A stretch of 64,000 nucleotides of DNA, from assembly GCF_008124605.1 (NCBI RefSeq), contig NZ_VRYN01000001.1, forward strand, positions 670,772-734,771, given 5' to 3'. The position numbers and the translations under genes were made by a program. The notes under the pieces are model-generated. The model was not told the origin of the DNA and ran no database searches. It saw only the letters and a list, made by a program, of their open reading frames with translations. Position 1 is the first letter of the stretch, and each line of letters opens with the position of its first letter. Positions 28,824 to 36,961 of the stretch are shown here, piece by piece. The DNA is from Halobacterium salinarum DSM 3754 (GTDB lineage: Archaea > Halobacteriota > Halobacteria > Halobacteriales > Halobacteriaceae).

Positions 28824-29317
28824 GGATCGTCGAGGGCGTCGCGGTGGTCGAGGACGTGGACGCGTTCGTGGCGTCGCTGGGGGCGGTGGGCGACGAGCAC
28901 GGGGTGGCGGTGCAGGCGTTCGACGCGGCGTACGTCGCCGGCCGGGAGCACGTGGAGAGCGCGGTAACACACGCTGCGCGGGCGTTCGATCGCGGGGCGA
29001 ACGTCGCCGACGAGCGCGCCGTGGAGATCCTGTTGTACGCGGCCGGCCGCCGGCAGATCCGGCGCGCACTCGACATGGGTGTGGACGAGGGGCGACAGCC
29101 GGTGTGTGTGGTGGTGGCTGGTGGGGGCGACGAGGCGGCGGCGGCTGACGCGGTGGCGGCGATGTTGGCGTCCGTGGAGCCGGTGGTTGGGGCGGCGAGT
29201 GAGCCGGCGGTGTTGCGGGCGTTTTTCGACGTGAGTGAGGCGGAGATGGCGGCGGTCGACGGATCACTGGCCGGCGTGGTGCGTGAGCGGGTGGCGTTGC
29301 TGGACGTGGAAAAGTAA
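28820..29317 (+). CDS. cgi121: KEOPS complex subunit Cgi121
   Basis: This 165-residue protein matches Cgi121, the tRNA-recruiting subunit of the KEOPS complex that makes the t6A modification at position 37 of ANN-decoding tRNAs. Diagnostic stretches are [20 protein letters not shown] near the N-terminus and [20 protein letters not shown] in the middle, followed by [17 protein letters not shown] 28820 overlaps the hel308 stop, so the repair helicase and the tRNA modifier are co-translated. Its 3' end lies five bases from an ORB-like element (29322). Confidence 0.88.
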   Translation: MRIVEGVAVVEDVDAFVASLGAVGDEHGVAVQAFDAAYVAGREHVESAVTHAARAFDRGANVADERAVEILLYAAGRRQIRRALDMGVDEGRQPVCVVVAGGGDEAAAADAVAAMLASVEPVVGAASEPAVLRAFFDVSEAEMAAVDGSLAGVVRERVALLDVEK

Positions 29318-29321
29318 GCAG

Positions 29322-29347
29322 GTTCCAGTTGAAACAAAGGGGTTGTG
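29322..29347 (+). repeat. Isolated ORB-like element beside tRNA-Gln
   Basis: GTTCCAGTTGAAAC followed by AAAGGGGTTGTG has the full layout of the origin recognition boxes at 53.9-54.5 kb: a dyad GTTCCA/GAAAC core and a G-rich tail. It lies between the convergent ends of cgi121 and tRNA-Gln, outside any gene. No oap or orc gene is nearby. Orc1/Cdc6 binding is inferred from similarity. Confidence 0.7.
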
Positions 29348-29435
29348 ACTGGCCGCCGTCCGGCGGTTTTCGCGTTCGGAATGTGGAGCGGTAGCGTGGG
29401 CGACCCCGGGGTAGGGGTGTCGTGTACGCCAGAAG

Positions 29436-29508
29436 TAGTCCCGGGAAGATTCGAACTTCCGTCGAAGCCCCCAGAAGGCTTCAGGATTGGCCACTACCCT
29501 ACGGGACT
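29436..29508 (-). tRNA. tRNA-Gln (CUG anticodon)
   Basis: The minus strand folds as a cloverleaf. The acceptor arm AGTCCCG pairs with CGGGACT. The anticodon stem AAGCC/GGCTT holds the loop TTCTGGG, with anticodon CTG. The T arm is GGAAG-TTCGAAT-CTTCC, followed by discriminator A. CCA is not encoded and no intron is present. CTAATAACC on the minus strand (29541-29549), about 35 bases upstream, is a likely TATA box. Confidence 0.95.
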
Positions 29509-29645
29509 GCGTGGCTGCACCAGACAAAACGGGTGTGGTGGTTATTAGTGTTGCGAAGCAGCGCCGACAGCCGCGGGCGAGCCACCCACAGCGTATACGT
29601 GGGTATATCGACGCCTATTTGCGGCCCGAGAATGCACGGACGCGT

Positions 29646-30230
29646 ATGTACATCGGACGGTTCGTCGTCGTGGGGCCGTCGGTTGCGGCGTACCGCGTGT
29701 CCTCGCGGTCGTTCCCGAACCGCAAGCTCATCGAGCGCCCGGCGGGGCTGACGGTGGTGCCGACGGCCGACGCCGAGGAGACGACCAACCCCTACGTGTC
29801 GTACAACTGCGTGCGGACGGCCGGCGGACACGCCGTCGTGGGCAACGGCAGCCACGTCGACCCGATCACGGAGAAAGTCGAGCGCGGATACCCGCCCCGG
29901 GACGCGCTCACGGAGGCGTTGCTGGCCATGGACTACGAGAAAGACGACTACGACACACCCCGGATCGCGGGCGTGCTGGCGTCCGACGGCACCGCGTACG
30001 TCGGGATCGTGCGCGCGGACGCAGTGCTCGTGCGGGCGGTCGAGGAGCCGACGCTGGTCGCGACCTACGAGAAAGACGCGCCCGAGGCGATCGGCTTCGA
30101 CGCCGCGACGGCTGCGGACGCGGCGCGTGAGGCGTACAGCGCGGCGTTCGAACACGCGGTGTGTGCGGCCGGCGTCAGCCGGCGGGGCGTGGGCGACGGC
30201 TACGACACCGCCGTGGTGAACGATCCCTAG
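29646..30230 (+). CDS. purO: IMP cyclohydrolase, archaeal type
   Basis: PurO closes the purine ring, converting FAICAR to IMP, the last step of purine synthesis in archaea lacking the bacterial PurH cyclohydrolase. The 194-residue protein begins [26 protein letters not shown]. It has the conserved [10 protein letters not shown] and [12 protein letters not shown], and ends near [18 protein letters not shown] 29646 fits the family start, and CCTATTT near 29614 is a TATA candidate about 28 bases upstream. It is divergent from tRNA-Gln. Confidence 0.92.
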   Translation: MYIGRFVVVGPSVAAYRVSSRSFPNRKLIERPAGLTVVPTADAEETTNPYVSYNCVRTAGGHAVVGNGSHVDPITEKVERGYPPRDALTEALLAMDYEKDDYDTPRIAGVLASDGTAYVGIVRADAVLVRAVEEPTLVATYEKDAPEAIGFDAATAADAAREAYSAAFEHAVCAAGVSRRGVGDGYDTAVVNDP

Positions 30231-30275
30231 CGGGGCGACCGGAGAACTAAGACCGGGGACGACCGAGACGTACGT

Positions 30276-30959
30276 ATGCGAATCGGCGTTGTCTCGGACA
30301 TCCACTCGAACCTGGTTGCATTGGAGGCCGTGCTCGCGGACATGCCGGCGGTCGATCAACTCGTGTGCGCGGGCGACGTGGTGGGCTACAATCCGTGGCC
30401 GGCCGCGTGTGTCGACACGCTGCGGGAGCGCGGCGTGCCGACGGTGATGGGCAACCACGACCGGATGGTGGCGACCGGGCAGAACTTCCAGGGGAACGGC
30501 ATGGCGCAGGCCGGCATCGAACACGCCGTCGAGGAGCTACACGACGTCCAGCGGACGTGGATCGAGAACCGGCCCGCGGAGCAGCGGCTCGCAGACGGGC
30601 GCGTGCGCGTGATCCACGACCACCCCGAGTTCCGGGACAAGTACACCTACCCCGACGAGTTCGAGCCGTCGCTGCTGGGGCGTGGCACCGACGACGACAC
30701 CCCGATCGAGGACGTGTTGATCCTGGGACACACGCACGTCCAGCACCACGAGACGTACGCGGCAGGCATCGTGATGAACCCGGGCAGCGTCGGACAACCG
30801 CGCGACGAGGACCCGCGGGCGGCGTACGCGGTCGTGGACGTCGACGACCTGTCGGTGACCGAGCACCGCGTCGAGTACGACATCGACGCTGTGCAGGCGG
30901 CGGTCTCGGATGCGGGGCTGCCGGCCCGGACTGCCGACCGGCTGGCGAGCGGCCGGTAG
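30276..30959 (+). CDS. Metallophosphoesterase (YfcE/MJ0936-like)
   Basis: The calcineurin-like motifs are complete: SDIHSN, AGDVVGYNPWP, GNHDRM, an HDHPEF region and GHTHVQHHETY near residues 149-159. This is a 227-residue two-metal phosphodiesterase fold. Small members of this family hydrolyse cyclic or di-ester nucleotides in vitro, but the natural substrate is unknown. A GAACTAAGA box at 30243-30251 may serve as TATA. It is convergent with tnaA, ending six bases from its stop. Confidence 0.88.
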   Translation: MRIGVVSDIHSNLVALEAVLADMPAVDQLVCAGDVVGYNPWPAACVDTLRERGVPTVMGNHDRMVATGQNFQGNGMAQAGIEHAVEELHDVQRTWIENRPAEQRLADGRVRVIHDHPEFRDKYTYPDEFEPSLLGRGTDDDTPIEDVLILGHTHVQHHETYAAGIVMNPGSVGQPRDEDPRAAYAVVDVDDLSVTEHRVEYDIDAVQAAVSDAGLPARTADRLASGR

Positions 30960-30964
30960 GCGGG

Positions 30965-32311
30965 TTACGCGACCGGCTGGAGGGCCGCGGAGAAATGCCG
31001 GAGTTCGGTCAGTTCGGGTTCGGAGACGATCTCCAGGCCGGTGACGTCGGTGCCACGCTCGCAGACCGCGGCGGCGGTGTCGGCGACGTGGTCGAGGTGG
31101 TCGGGACCGTACGTGCGGCGGGGGAGCGCGAGCCGAACGAGGTCGCGGCGGTCGGTGTCGGGGAACGCGAACCGGCCGAGTTCCACGGCGCGAACGCCGC
31201 CCTCGCGGTAGAGCTCACAGACGAACGCCTGCCCGGGGAACTGCTCGCGTGGGAGATGGGGGAGCGCGGCGTTGGCGTCGATGTAGACGGCGTGGCCGCC
31301 GGCCGGCTGGTAGATGGGGACATCGCGGTCGGTGAGGGCGTCCGCGAGCCGCTGGACCTGGGCGACGCGTTCGGCGACGTACGGCGGTTCGACGGCCTCC
31401 CGGAGGCCGACGGCGAACGCCGCCATGTCGCGGCCGGACATCCCGCCGTACGTCGAGAAGCCCTCGTAGAGGATGCCGCGCTGGCGGCACTGCTCGTGGA
31501 GGCGGCCGTCGTCGTGGAGGCCGACGAACCCGCCGACGTTGACCAGGCCGTCTTTCTTCCCGCTCATGACGCAGGCGTCGGCGTACGAGAGCTGCTCGCG
31601 GGCGATGGCGGCGACGGAGTCGTGCTCGTAGCCGGGTTCGCGCTGCTGGACGAAGTGGGCGTTCTCGGCGAACCGGCAGGCGTCGATGACGAACGTGGCG
31701 TCGATGTCGTCGGCGAACGCGGCGACCTCGCGGGTGTTCTCGATGCTGACCGGCTGGCCGGCCATGGAGTTGTTGGTGATGGTGAGCACGACGACGGGGA
31801 CGGCGTCCGCGCCGACGTCGTCGACGACGCGGCGGGCGCGTTCGACCGAGAAATTGCCCTTGAACGGGGCGTCGGTGTCGGGGTCGCGCGCGCCGTCGAC
31901 GGGGCAGTCGACGGGCGTGGCGTCGTTGGCGGCGACGTGCGCCCGCGTGGTGTCGAAGTGGGCGTTGTTCAGAACGGTGTCGCCAGCCGAGAGCACCGCC
32001 CCGTAGAGGACGTTTTCAGCGCCCCGGCCCTGGTGGGCGGGGATGATGTGCTGGAACCCCATCACGTCCTCGGCGGCGGCCGCGAGGTCGTCGAAGCTGG
32101 CGCTGCCGGCGTAGGCTTCGTCGCCCTGCAGCATGGCCGCCCACTGGTCGTTGCTCATGGTTCCGGTTCCCGAATCGGTCAGCAGGTCGACGGCCACGTC
32201 GTCGCTTGCGAGTTCGAAGACGTTGTGGCCGGCGTCGGCGAGCGCTGCCTCGCGGTCCGCCCGGCTGGTGTCCTCGATGCGGTCGACCATCGTGGCTGTG
32301 TGAGAACGCAT
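30965..32311 (-). CDS. tnaA: Tryptophanase (beta-eliminating lyase)
   Basis: This PLP enzyme splits tryptophan into indole, pyruvate and ammonia. It has LLTDSGTGTMSNDQWAAML near the N-terminus, FQHIIPAHQGRGAEN, and the Asp-Arg pair in FVIDACRFAENAHFV. The PLP lysine lies in MSGKKDGLVNVGG, close to the enterobacterial MSAKKD motif, and the C-terminal PAGGHAVYIDA is present. The 448-aa length is normal for TnaA; tyrosine phenol-lyase is the closest alternative. ATG 32311 or the in-frame ATG 32290 may be used. No TnaC-like leader peptide is seen in the 88 bases to the aspartate kinase gene. Confidence 0.9.
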   Translation of the reverse strand: MRSHTATMVDRIEDTSRADREAALADAGHNVFELASDDVAVDLLTDSGTGTMSNDQWAAMLQGDEAYAGSASFDDLAAAAEDVMGFQHIIPAHQGRGAENVLYGAVLSAGDTVLNNAHFDTTRAHVAANDATPVDCPVDGARDPDTDAPFKGNFSVERARRVVDDVGADAVPVVVLTITNNSMAGQPVSIENTREVAAFADDIDATFVIDACRFAENAHFVQQREPGYEHDSVAAIAREQLSYADACVMSGKKDGLVNVGGFVGLHDDGRLHEQCRQRGILYEGFSTYGGMSGRDMAAFAVGLREAVEPPYVAERVAQVQRLADALTDRDVPIYQPAGGHAVYIDANAALPHLPREQFPGQAFVCELYREGGVRAVELGRFAFPDTDRRDLVRLALPRRTYGPDHLDHVADTAAAVCERGTDVTGLEIVSEPELTELRHFSAALQPVA

Positions 32312-32399
32312 ACGAAACCGGGAGAACGGCGACCGCCATAGGTCCGGCGTGAGAACTCCGTACGGCGGTGTACAACTGCGTGCGGTGGTGTGGGGTTGG

Positions 32400-33584
32400 C
32401 TACGAGCCGAAGCCGTTCTGGACGACATCGAGGGCCGGCTCGCGGTCCGCCCAGGAGACGAAAACCGCGACGGAGGTGGCCGAGGAGATGATGTCGATGA
32501 CGTTGATGTTGCGGTCGGCAAGCGGGTCGATGATGCGACAGAGGACGCCCGGGCGGTTGGGGAGTTCGCCGCCGAGCACGCGGATCGCCGCGATGTCGTC
32601 GGTGACGGTGACCGAGGACAGCTCGGAGACGGCGATGACCTCCTGGTGGAGGATGTTCTCGGCGCGCTCGGCCACCGACTCGTCGACGTAGAACGTCATC
32701 GAGTCCATGCCGGAGGCCACGGCGTCGACGTTGATGTCGCTGTCAGAGAGCGCCGTCGAGAGCGCGGACGTGATGCCGGGGCGGTTGCGGATGGCACGCC
32801 CGGCGACGGTCAGACAGGCCAGCGGCGAGTCCCGCATGTCGATCATGCTCTCGAAGGTGCCCTCGATGCGCGTGCCCCCGGACAGCAGGTCGCCGTGCTG
32901 GTAGTGGATCACGCGGACGTCGAGGGCGTCGTCTTTGAACGAGAGCGCGGACGGCGCGATGACTTCCGCGCCGCGAAACGAGAGGTTGCGGAGTTCGTCG
33001 ACGGTGATGCGGCCGACGTTGCGTGCGCCCTCGACGACCTGGGGGTCGCCGGTCATGATGCCCTCCACGTCGGTGACGATGACGACCTCGTCGGCGTCGA
33101 GGTACCGCCCGAGCATCACCGCGGTCGTGTCCGAGCCGCCGCGCCCGAGCGTGGTGACGTTGCCCTGTGGGTCCTCGGCGAGGAACCCCGTGATCACGGG
33201 GACGGTGTCCCCGAGCCGGCCCGCGAGGCGGTCAACGCCGGCGGCCGTCGCGTCGGCGTCGACTTCACCGCGCTCGTTGGTGACGATCGGCCAGTCGGTG
33301 GTCCCGGGTTCGAGGAACGTCGCGTCGACGCCGCGAGCGGCCAGCGCGGCCTTCAGCATGCGCACGGACGTGCGTTCGCCCATCGAGACGATCTCCGCGC
33401 GGTCGGGTTCGTCGGCGTCGAACGTGATGTCGTCGAGCAGTTCGTCGGTGGTGTTGCCCATCGCCGACGCCACCACCGCGATCTCGTGGCCGGCCGCAAC
33501 GGCGTCCGCGATGGAGTCCGCAGCGCGCTCCACGCGGTCGCCGCTCCCGAGGCTGGTGCCGCCGAACTTCGTGACTACGCGCAC
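32400..33584 (-). CDS. lysC: Aspartate kinase
   Basis: This enzyme phosphorylates aspartate, the first step toward threonine, methionine and lysine. The kinase domain starts KFGGTSLGSGDRVERAA and includes SAMGNTTDELLDDI, SMGERTSVRMLKAAL, TTLGRGGSDTTAVML and DVEGIMTGDPQVV. Two ACT domains follow (RPGITSALSTALSDSDINVD, RPGVLCRIIDPLADRNINV), implying feedback control by an amino acid. The 394-aa length and GTG start at 33584 fit the family. It is on the same strand as tnaA, but the 88-base gap suggests separate promoters. Confidence 0.93.
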   Translation of the reverse strand: MRVVTKFGGTSLGSGDRVERAADSIADAVAAGHEIAVVASAMGNTTDELLDDITFDADEPDRAEIVSMGERTSVRMLKAALAARGVDATFLEPGTTDWPIVTNERGEVDADATAAGVDRLAGRLGDTVPVITGFLAEDPQGNVTTLGRGGSDTTAVMLGRYLDADEVVIVTDVEGIMTGDPQVVEGARNVGRITVDELRNLSFRGAEVIAPSALSFKDDALDVRVIHYQHGDLLSGGTRIEGTFESMIDMRDSPLACLTVAGRAIRNRPGITSALSTALSDSDINVDAVASGMDSMTFYVDESVAERAENILHQEVIAVSELSSVTVTDDIAAIRVLGGELPNRPGVLCRIIDPLADRNINVIDIISSATSVAVFVSWADREPALDVVQNGFGS

Positions 33585-33722
33585 CGGCGGTCACCCGTAC
33601 AGCGTCCCGTACTCATTGCCGCCGGCTATGGGAGCCACCGTAGATAACTGCTTGCATGGGTGAGAAGGTTGCCGGCCGGCCCGCACACGAGTTTCAAGAG
33701 GGCGGGCGGTGTAGGCGTGTGT

Positions 33723-34118
33723 ATGCACGTTCGGGACGCGACAGCCGGCGACACGGCTGCGGTGGCGGGGCTCGCGGCGGCCGACATCGACGCCGCCCGG
33801 CTCATCCGTGACCGGACCGTTCAGGTCGCGGTGGCCGACGACGGCGACGACGAGGACGTGATCGGGTTCCTGTCCTACGAGACAGGACGGGACGCAGTAC
33901 ACATCACGCGCATCGCGGGAGACGCCGAAGCGGTCGAGGCGTTGCTCGACCCGCCACAGACGTTTGCGACCCGGGAGACGTTGCCGGTGGAAGTCGTCCG
34001 GCCGGCCAACGGAACGGACGACATCACGGCAGCGCTGGTAGCTGCGTCCTTCGAGAGCGCCGGCCCGGGACCGGTGTTCGCCGGCGAACCGACGACCCGG
34101 TACCGGTGGGAGCCGTAG
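33723..34118 (+). CDS. GNAT-like hypothetical protein (131 aa)
   Basis: The start MHVRDATAGDTAAVAGLAAADIDAARLIRD resembles the first helix and strand of GNAT acetyltransferases, followed by GFLSYETGRDAVHITRIAGD as the central strands. The acetyl-CoA loop is not clear and the protein is short, so it may be a degenerate or non-catalytic member. ATG 33723 is preferred to an upstream reading. It is convergent with the ABC-2 permease gene, ending one base before its stop. Confidence 0.6.
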   Translation: MHVRDATAGDTAAVAGLAAADIDAARLIRDRTVQVAVADDGDDEDVIGFLSYETGRDAVHITRIAGDAEAVEALLDPPQTFATRETLPVEVVRPANGTDDITAALVAASFESAGPGPVFAGEPTTRYRWEP

Positions 34119-34119
34119 T

Positions 34120-34914
34120 CTAGAGGTCGCGGGTGTTGAACCGCCAGTAGCCGATCGCGGGCACACCGAGGAGCCACGCGATGGCGATCACGAGGAGGAC
34201 CCACTTGCTGGTGGCCAATGCGGCAGGGGTGTTCATTACACTCGTGAACCCCGCACGGGCAGTGGTAATCGCGTCCGTCGGCGGGATCTGGTTGAGGAAT
34301 TGACGCCGTCCAGGGGTGAGATTAAGAATGGAGTCCTCGGACGTGGTGTACGCGACGACGGACAGGATCAGCGGCCAGACGAAACTGAGCAGCGTGTAGA
34401 ACCCGGCGGCGATGATGGTTGACCGTGATGTGGAGCGAGCGAGCGCCGATAGCCCGACGCCGATCGAGGTGTAGACCAGCGCAAGCAGGAGCGCGAACAC
34501 GGCGAATCCCAGGTAGTTGATGGCGTCTACGGTGGTGTACACGGCGAACACGTATGCGCCGGCGGACATCACACCGATGAAGACGGCGATGAGCATGACT
34601 GCGCTGCGGCCGACGATCTTCCCGATGACGACGTCGCGGCGGGTGTGCGGCAGCGACAGCAGTAACTTCGACGTGCCGGATTCGAGTTCGCCGCTGATCG
34701 AGTGGATCGTGGCGAGGAGGGCGGTGATCGGGATGAGGAAGTTGACCGGACCCGAGAGAACGGTTAACAGCCCGAGGGTGCTGGTGTCGAAGTAGTATCC
34801 GTACCCGGCCGCAGCACCCAGCATGAACACCACGAACAACGCCGTGAGCGCCCAGAGGGCTTTCGATCGGACGGCGTCGCTGAAGTCCTTGCGTGCGATC
34901 GCGGCCCAGCTCAT
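34120..34914 (-). CDS. ABC-2 type permease
   Basis: The 264-residue protein starts MSWAAIARKDFSDAVRSKALW, the usual amphipathic lead-in of ABC-2 permeases, and has six predicted membrane spans. Span 2 is followed by the cytoplasmic SGELESGTSKLLLSLPHTRRDVVIGK, the conserved coupling segment of NatB/CcmB-like exporters. Its ATG overlaps the stop of the ATPase gene (ATGA). The pair probably exports a lipid, peptide or drug; the substrate cannot be told. Confidence 0.88.
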   Translation of the reverse strand: MSWAAIARKDFSDAVRSKALWALTALFVVFMLGAAAGYGYYFDTSTLGLLTVLSGPVNFLIPITALLATIHSISGELESGTSKLLLSLPHTRRDVVIGKIVGRSAVMLIAVFIGVMSAGAYVFAVYTTVDAINYLGFAVFALLLALVYTSIGVGLSALARSTSRSTIIAAGFYTLLSFVWPLILSVVAYTTSEDSILNLTPGRRQFLNQIPPTDAITTARAGFTSVMNTPAALATSKWVLLVIAIAWLLGVPAIGYWRFNTRDL

Positions 34915-35825
34915 GCGGGCATCTCCTCCGTCGTGTAGGCGGAGAACACGTCGTCCAGGGACGCGTCTTCGGTGGCGAAGTCCTGGACGGTCGCGCCGGT
35001 GGATTCGATGGCGTCGAGGACGTCCGTTTTCGACGCGTCGCCGGTCCGAACGACCAGATCGGAGGCATCGACGGACACCTCCGAGACGCCGGGGATGGCG
35101 TTGGCGGCGGCGACGGCGTCGTCAGTGACCGCGTCCAGGGTGACCGTCAGCGTGGTGGTGGCGTCGGTGGCCTCCCGGAGCGCGTCGATGGAGTCCTCGG
35201 CGACGAGCGTGCCGTTCTGCAGGATGCCGGCGTGGTCACAGATGGCCTCAACCTGGCCGAGAATGTGACTGGAGAAGAACACGGTCGTGCCGCGGTTGGC
35301 TTCCTCGGTGAGGATCGACCGCATCTCCCGCGCGCCGTTGGGGTCCAGCCCGGAGGAGGGTTCGTCGAGCAGCAGCATCTCGGGGTCGCCGACGAGCGCG
35401 ATGGCGAGCCCGAGGCGTTGTCGCATTCCCGTCGAGAACCCGCCGGCTTTGCGGTCGGCGGCCTCCGGGATGCCGACGCGGTCGAGCAGCGCATCGGGGT
35501 CGTTGGTGGCGTTCTTGGAGTCGATGGCGAACTCCACGTGTTTGCGTGCGGTGAGGCGGTCGTAGACCGAGAACCCCTCGGGCAGCACGCCGATGCGCTG
35601 GCGGATCGCCTGGGAGTTGGCCTGCGCGTCGTACCCCATAATCGTTGCGCTTCCGGTGGTCGGCCGCACGAAGTCCAGAAGGATGTTGATCGCCGTCGAT
35701 TTCCCCGCCCCGTTGGGGCCGAGGAAGCCGTATATCTCGCCCTCGTCGACCGTTATGTTGAGGTCTGTGAGGGCGGTAACGTCCCCATAGCGCTTGGAGA
35801 CGCCGCTGAGTTCGATCGCTGGCAT
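34911..35825 (-). CDS. ABC-2 exporter ATPase
   Basis: The 304-residue ATPase has Walker A GPNGAGKST, signature FSTGMRQRLGLAIAL, Walker B MLLLDEPSSGLD and switch VFFSSHILG. This is the NatA/CcmA-type exporter pattern. A C-terminal regulatory tail of about 80 residues (TLTVTLDAVTDDAVAAAN) is present, as in similar haloarchaeal ATPases. A CGATTTAC box at 35850-35857, about 28 bases before ATG 35825, supports this start. It is the first gene of a two-gene exporter operon. Confidence 0.92.
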   Translation of the reverse strand: MPAIELSGVSKRYGDVTALTDLNITVDEGEIYGFLGPNGAGKSTAINILLDFVRPTTGSATIMGYDAQANSQAIRQRIGVLPEGFSVYDRLTARKHVEFAIDSKNATNDPDALLDRVGIPEAADRKAGGFSTGMRQRLGLAIALVGDPEMLLLDEPSSGLDPNGAREMRSILTEEANRGTTVFFSSHILGQVEAICDHAGILQNGTLVAEDSIDALREATDATTTLTVTLDAVTDDAVAAANAIPGVSEVSVDASDLVVRTGDASKTDVLDAIESTGATVQDFATEDASLDDVFSAYTTEEMPA

Positions 35826-35892
35826 ACGTTTGCTCCGATTACACGTGTTGGTAAATCGGTTGGGGTGGTTCTCAGCGCCAGCGAGCGCGGCG

Positions 35893-36147
35893 TTACACCG
35901 TGTCGTCGGGGTCGTGCTCGTCGCGCATGCGGGACGCCTCCGTGCCGTAGCGGTCGACATCGGCGGGGTCCTCGACGGGGTCGAGGTCGTCGGCGGCGAC
36001 ATCCACGGCGGCGGTGGGGTCGCCGGCGTTCAGCGAGCGCTGTTTGCGGTGGACGTGTTCGCCGTCGGGCGTGGCGTACGTCAGGCTCAACAGGCCCTTG
36101 TCGGTGTATTCGCGGAAGACCAGCCATGCGCGCTCGGTGTCGCTCAT
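35893..36147 (-). CDS. Small acidic haloarchaeal protein (84 aa)
   Basis: This cytoplasmic protein starts MSDTERAWLVFREYTDKGLLSLTYATPDGEH, a beta-hairpin-like pattern, and ends in a very acidic tail (RMRDEHDPDDTV). I recognise no domain; similar short proteins occur across haloarchaea. It stands alone between the exporter pair and a membrane protein gene on the same strand. Confidence 0.65.
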   Translation of the reverse strand: MSDTERAWLVFREYTDKGLLSLTYATPDGEHVHRKQRSLNAGDPTAAVDVAADDLDPVEDPADVDRYGTEASRMRDEHDPDDTV

Positions 36148-36207
36148 GCGTGAGGGTTCGGTGAGCGACTCCTTGAAGCGTTCGTCGTGGCGCGGAGCGC
36201 GACGGCG

Positions 36208-36867
36208 CTACGAGAGCAGTCGGGCGGCGAACCCACCGACGGCCGACAACACGACGTTGATTGCGACGGTCAGGAGGAGGGAGATCAGGACAACGATGAT
36301 GAGGAAGGGGGTGCCGGCGGCGAACGTGCCGGCGGCGATGGCTGCCCAGATGACGTAGCTGGGCGCGCCGAACACGGCCCCAGCGAGTGCGCCGTCGAGG
36401 GTGGGGCTGCGTGTCGAGGCAGTGCCGGCGACGGCACCGCCGACGAGTTGCGAGAACGGGATGAAGGAGATGGCGGTGGCCACCAGCCCACCGAGCAGCG
36501 GGGCGTGCCAGCGCGGCGGGCTGTCACCGACGGCGATCAGGTCGCGGACGCGGCCCCGGTACCGGAAGAACGAGGCGGCGATGAGGACGGTGCCGACGCC
36601 GGCGACGAGGAACCCGATGGCAGTCCACGTGAGGAGGGTCTCAATGGCGGCGGCAAGCGCCGGTTGGGAGATGGAGAACGTGAACTCCGGGTCCGCGGTG
36701 AGTTCGGCGGCGAGATCGGTGGCGAAAGCACTGCGGTCGAGGTTGACGAGCAACAGCCCGATGAGGGCGATGATGAGCCCCTGAACGACGAGCAAGGCGG
36801 CGATGACGTAGTCGAGTTTGGTGTCGTACAACAGCGACGACTCGCGTGGGGTGTTCGGCGTGGCCAT
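36208..36867 (-). CDS. Haloarchaeal polytopic membrane protein (219 aa)
   Basis: About five to six membrane spans are visible: residues about 19-42, 72-95, 118-150 and two in the C-terminal third. The protein opens with a short polar leader ending YDTKLDYVIAALLVVQG. A single basic loop (FFRYRGRVRDLIAVGDSPPRW) sits mid-protein. I do not recognise a transporter family. ATG 36867 was chosen over an upstream in-frame ATG because hydrophobic conservation starts here. It is divergent from uvrC. Confidence 0.65.
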   Translation of the reverse strand: MATPNTPRESSLLYDTKLDYVIAALLVVQGLIIALIGLLLVNLDRSAFATDLAAELTADPEFTFSISQPALAAAIETLLTWTAIGFLVAGVGTVLIAASFFRYRGRVRDLIAVGDSPPRWHAPLLGGLVATAISFIPFSQLVGGAVAGTASTRSPTLDGALAGAVFGAPSYVIWAAIAAGTFAAGTPFLIIVVLISLLLTVAINVVLSAVGGFAARLLS

Positions 36868-36961
36868 TGTCAGTGGCGTCCACTGGGTGGCCCGTAAGTC
36901 CACCGGTGGATGGGGTGGGAGACCCGGTGGTTGAAAGCCGTCGCGGGCGTACGTGGGTGTG

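Noticed and set aside
26139-29267. Minus-strand frame of 1042 codons
   Set aside because: Only the last 82 codons are the ferredoxin. The rest is antisense to hel308 and cgi121 with Arg/Pro-rich, unlikely protein.
30365-32341. Plus-strand frame of 658 codons
   Set aside because: It overlaps the phosphoesterase in another frame and is antisense to tryptophanase, whose motifs are intact.
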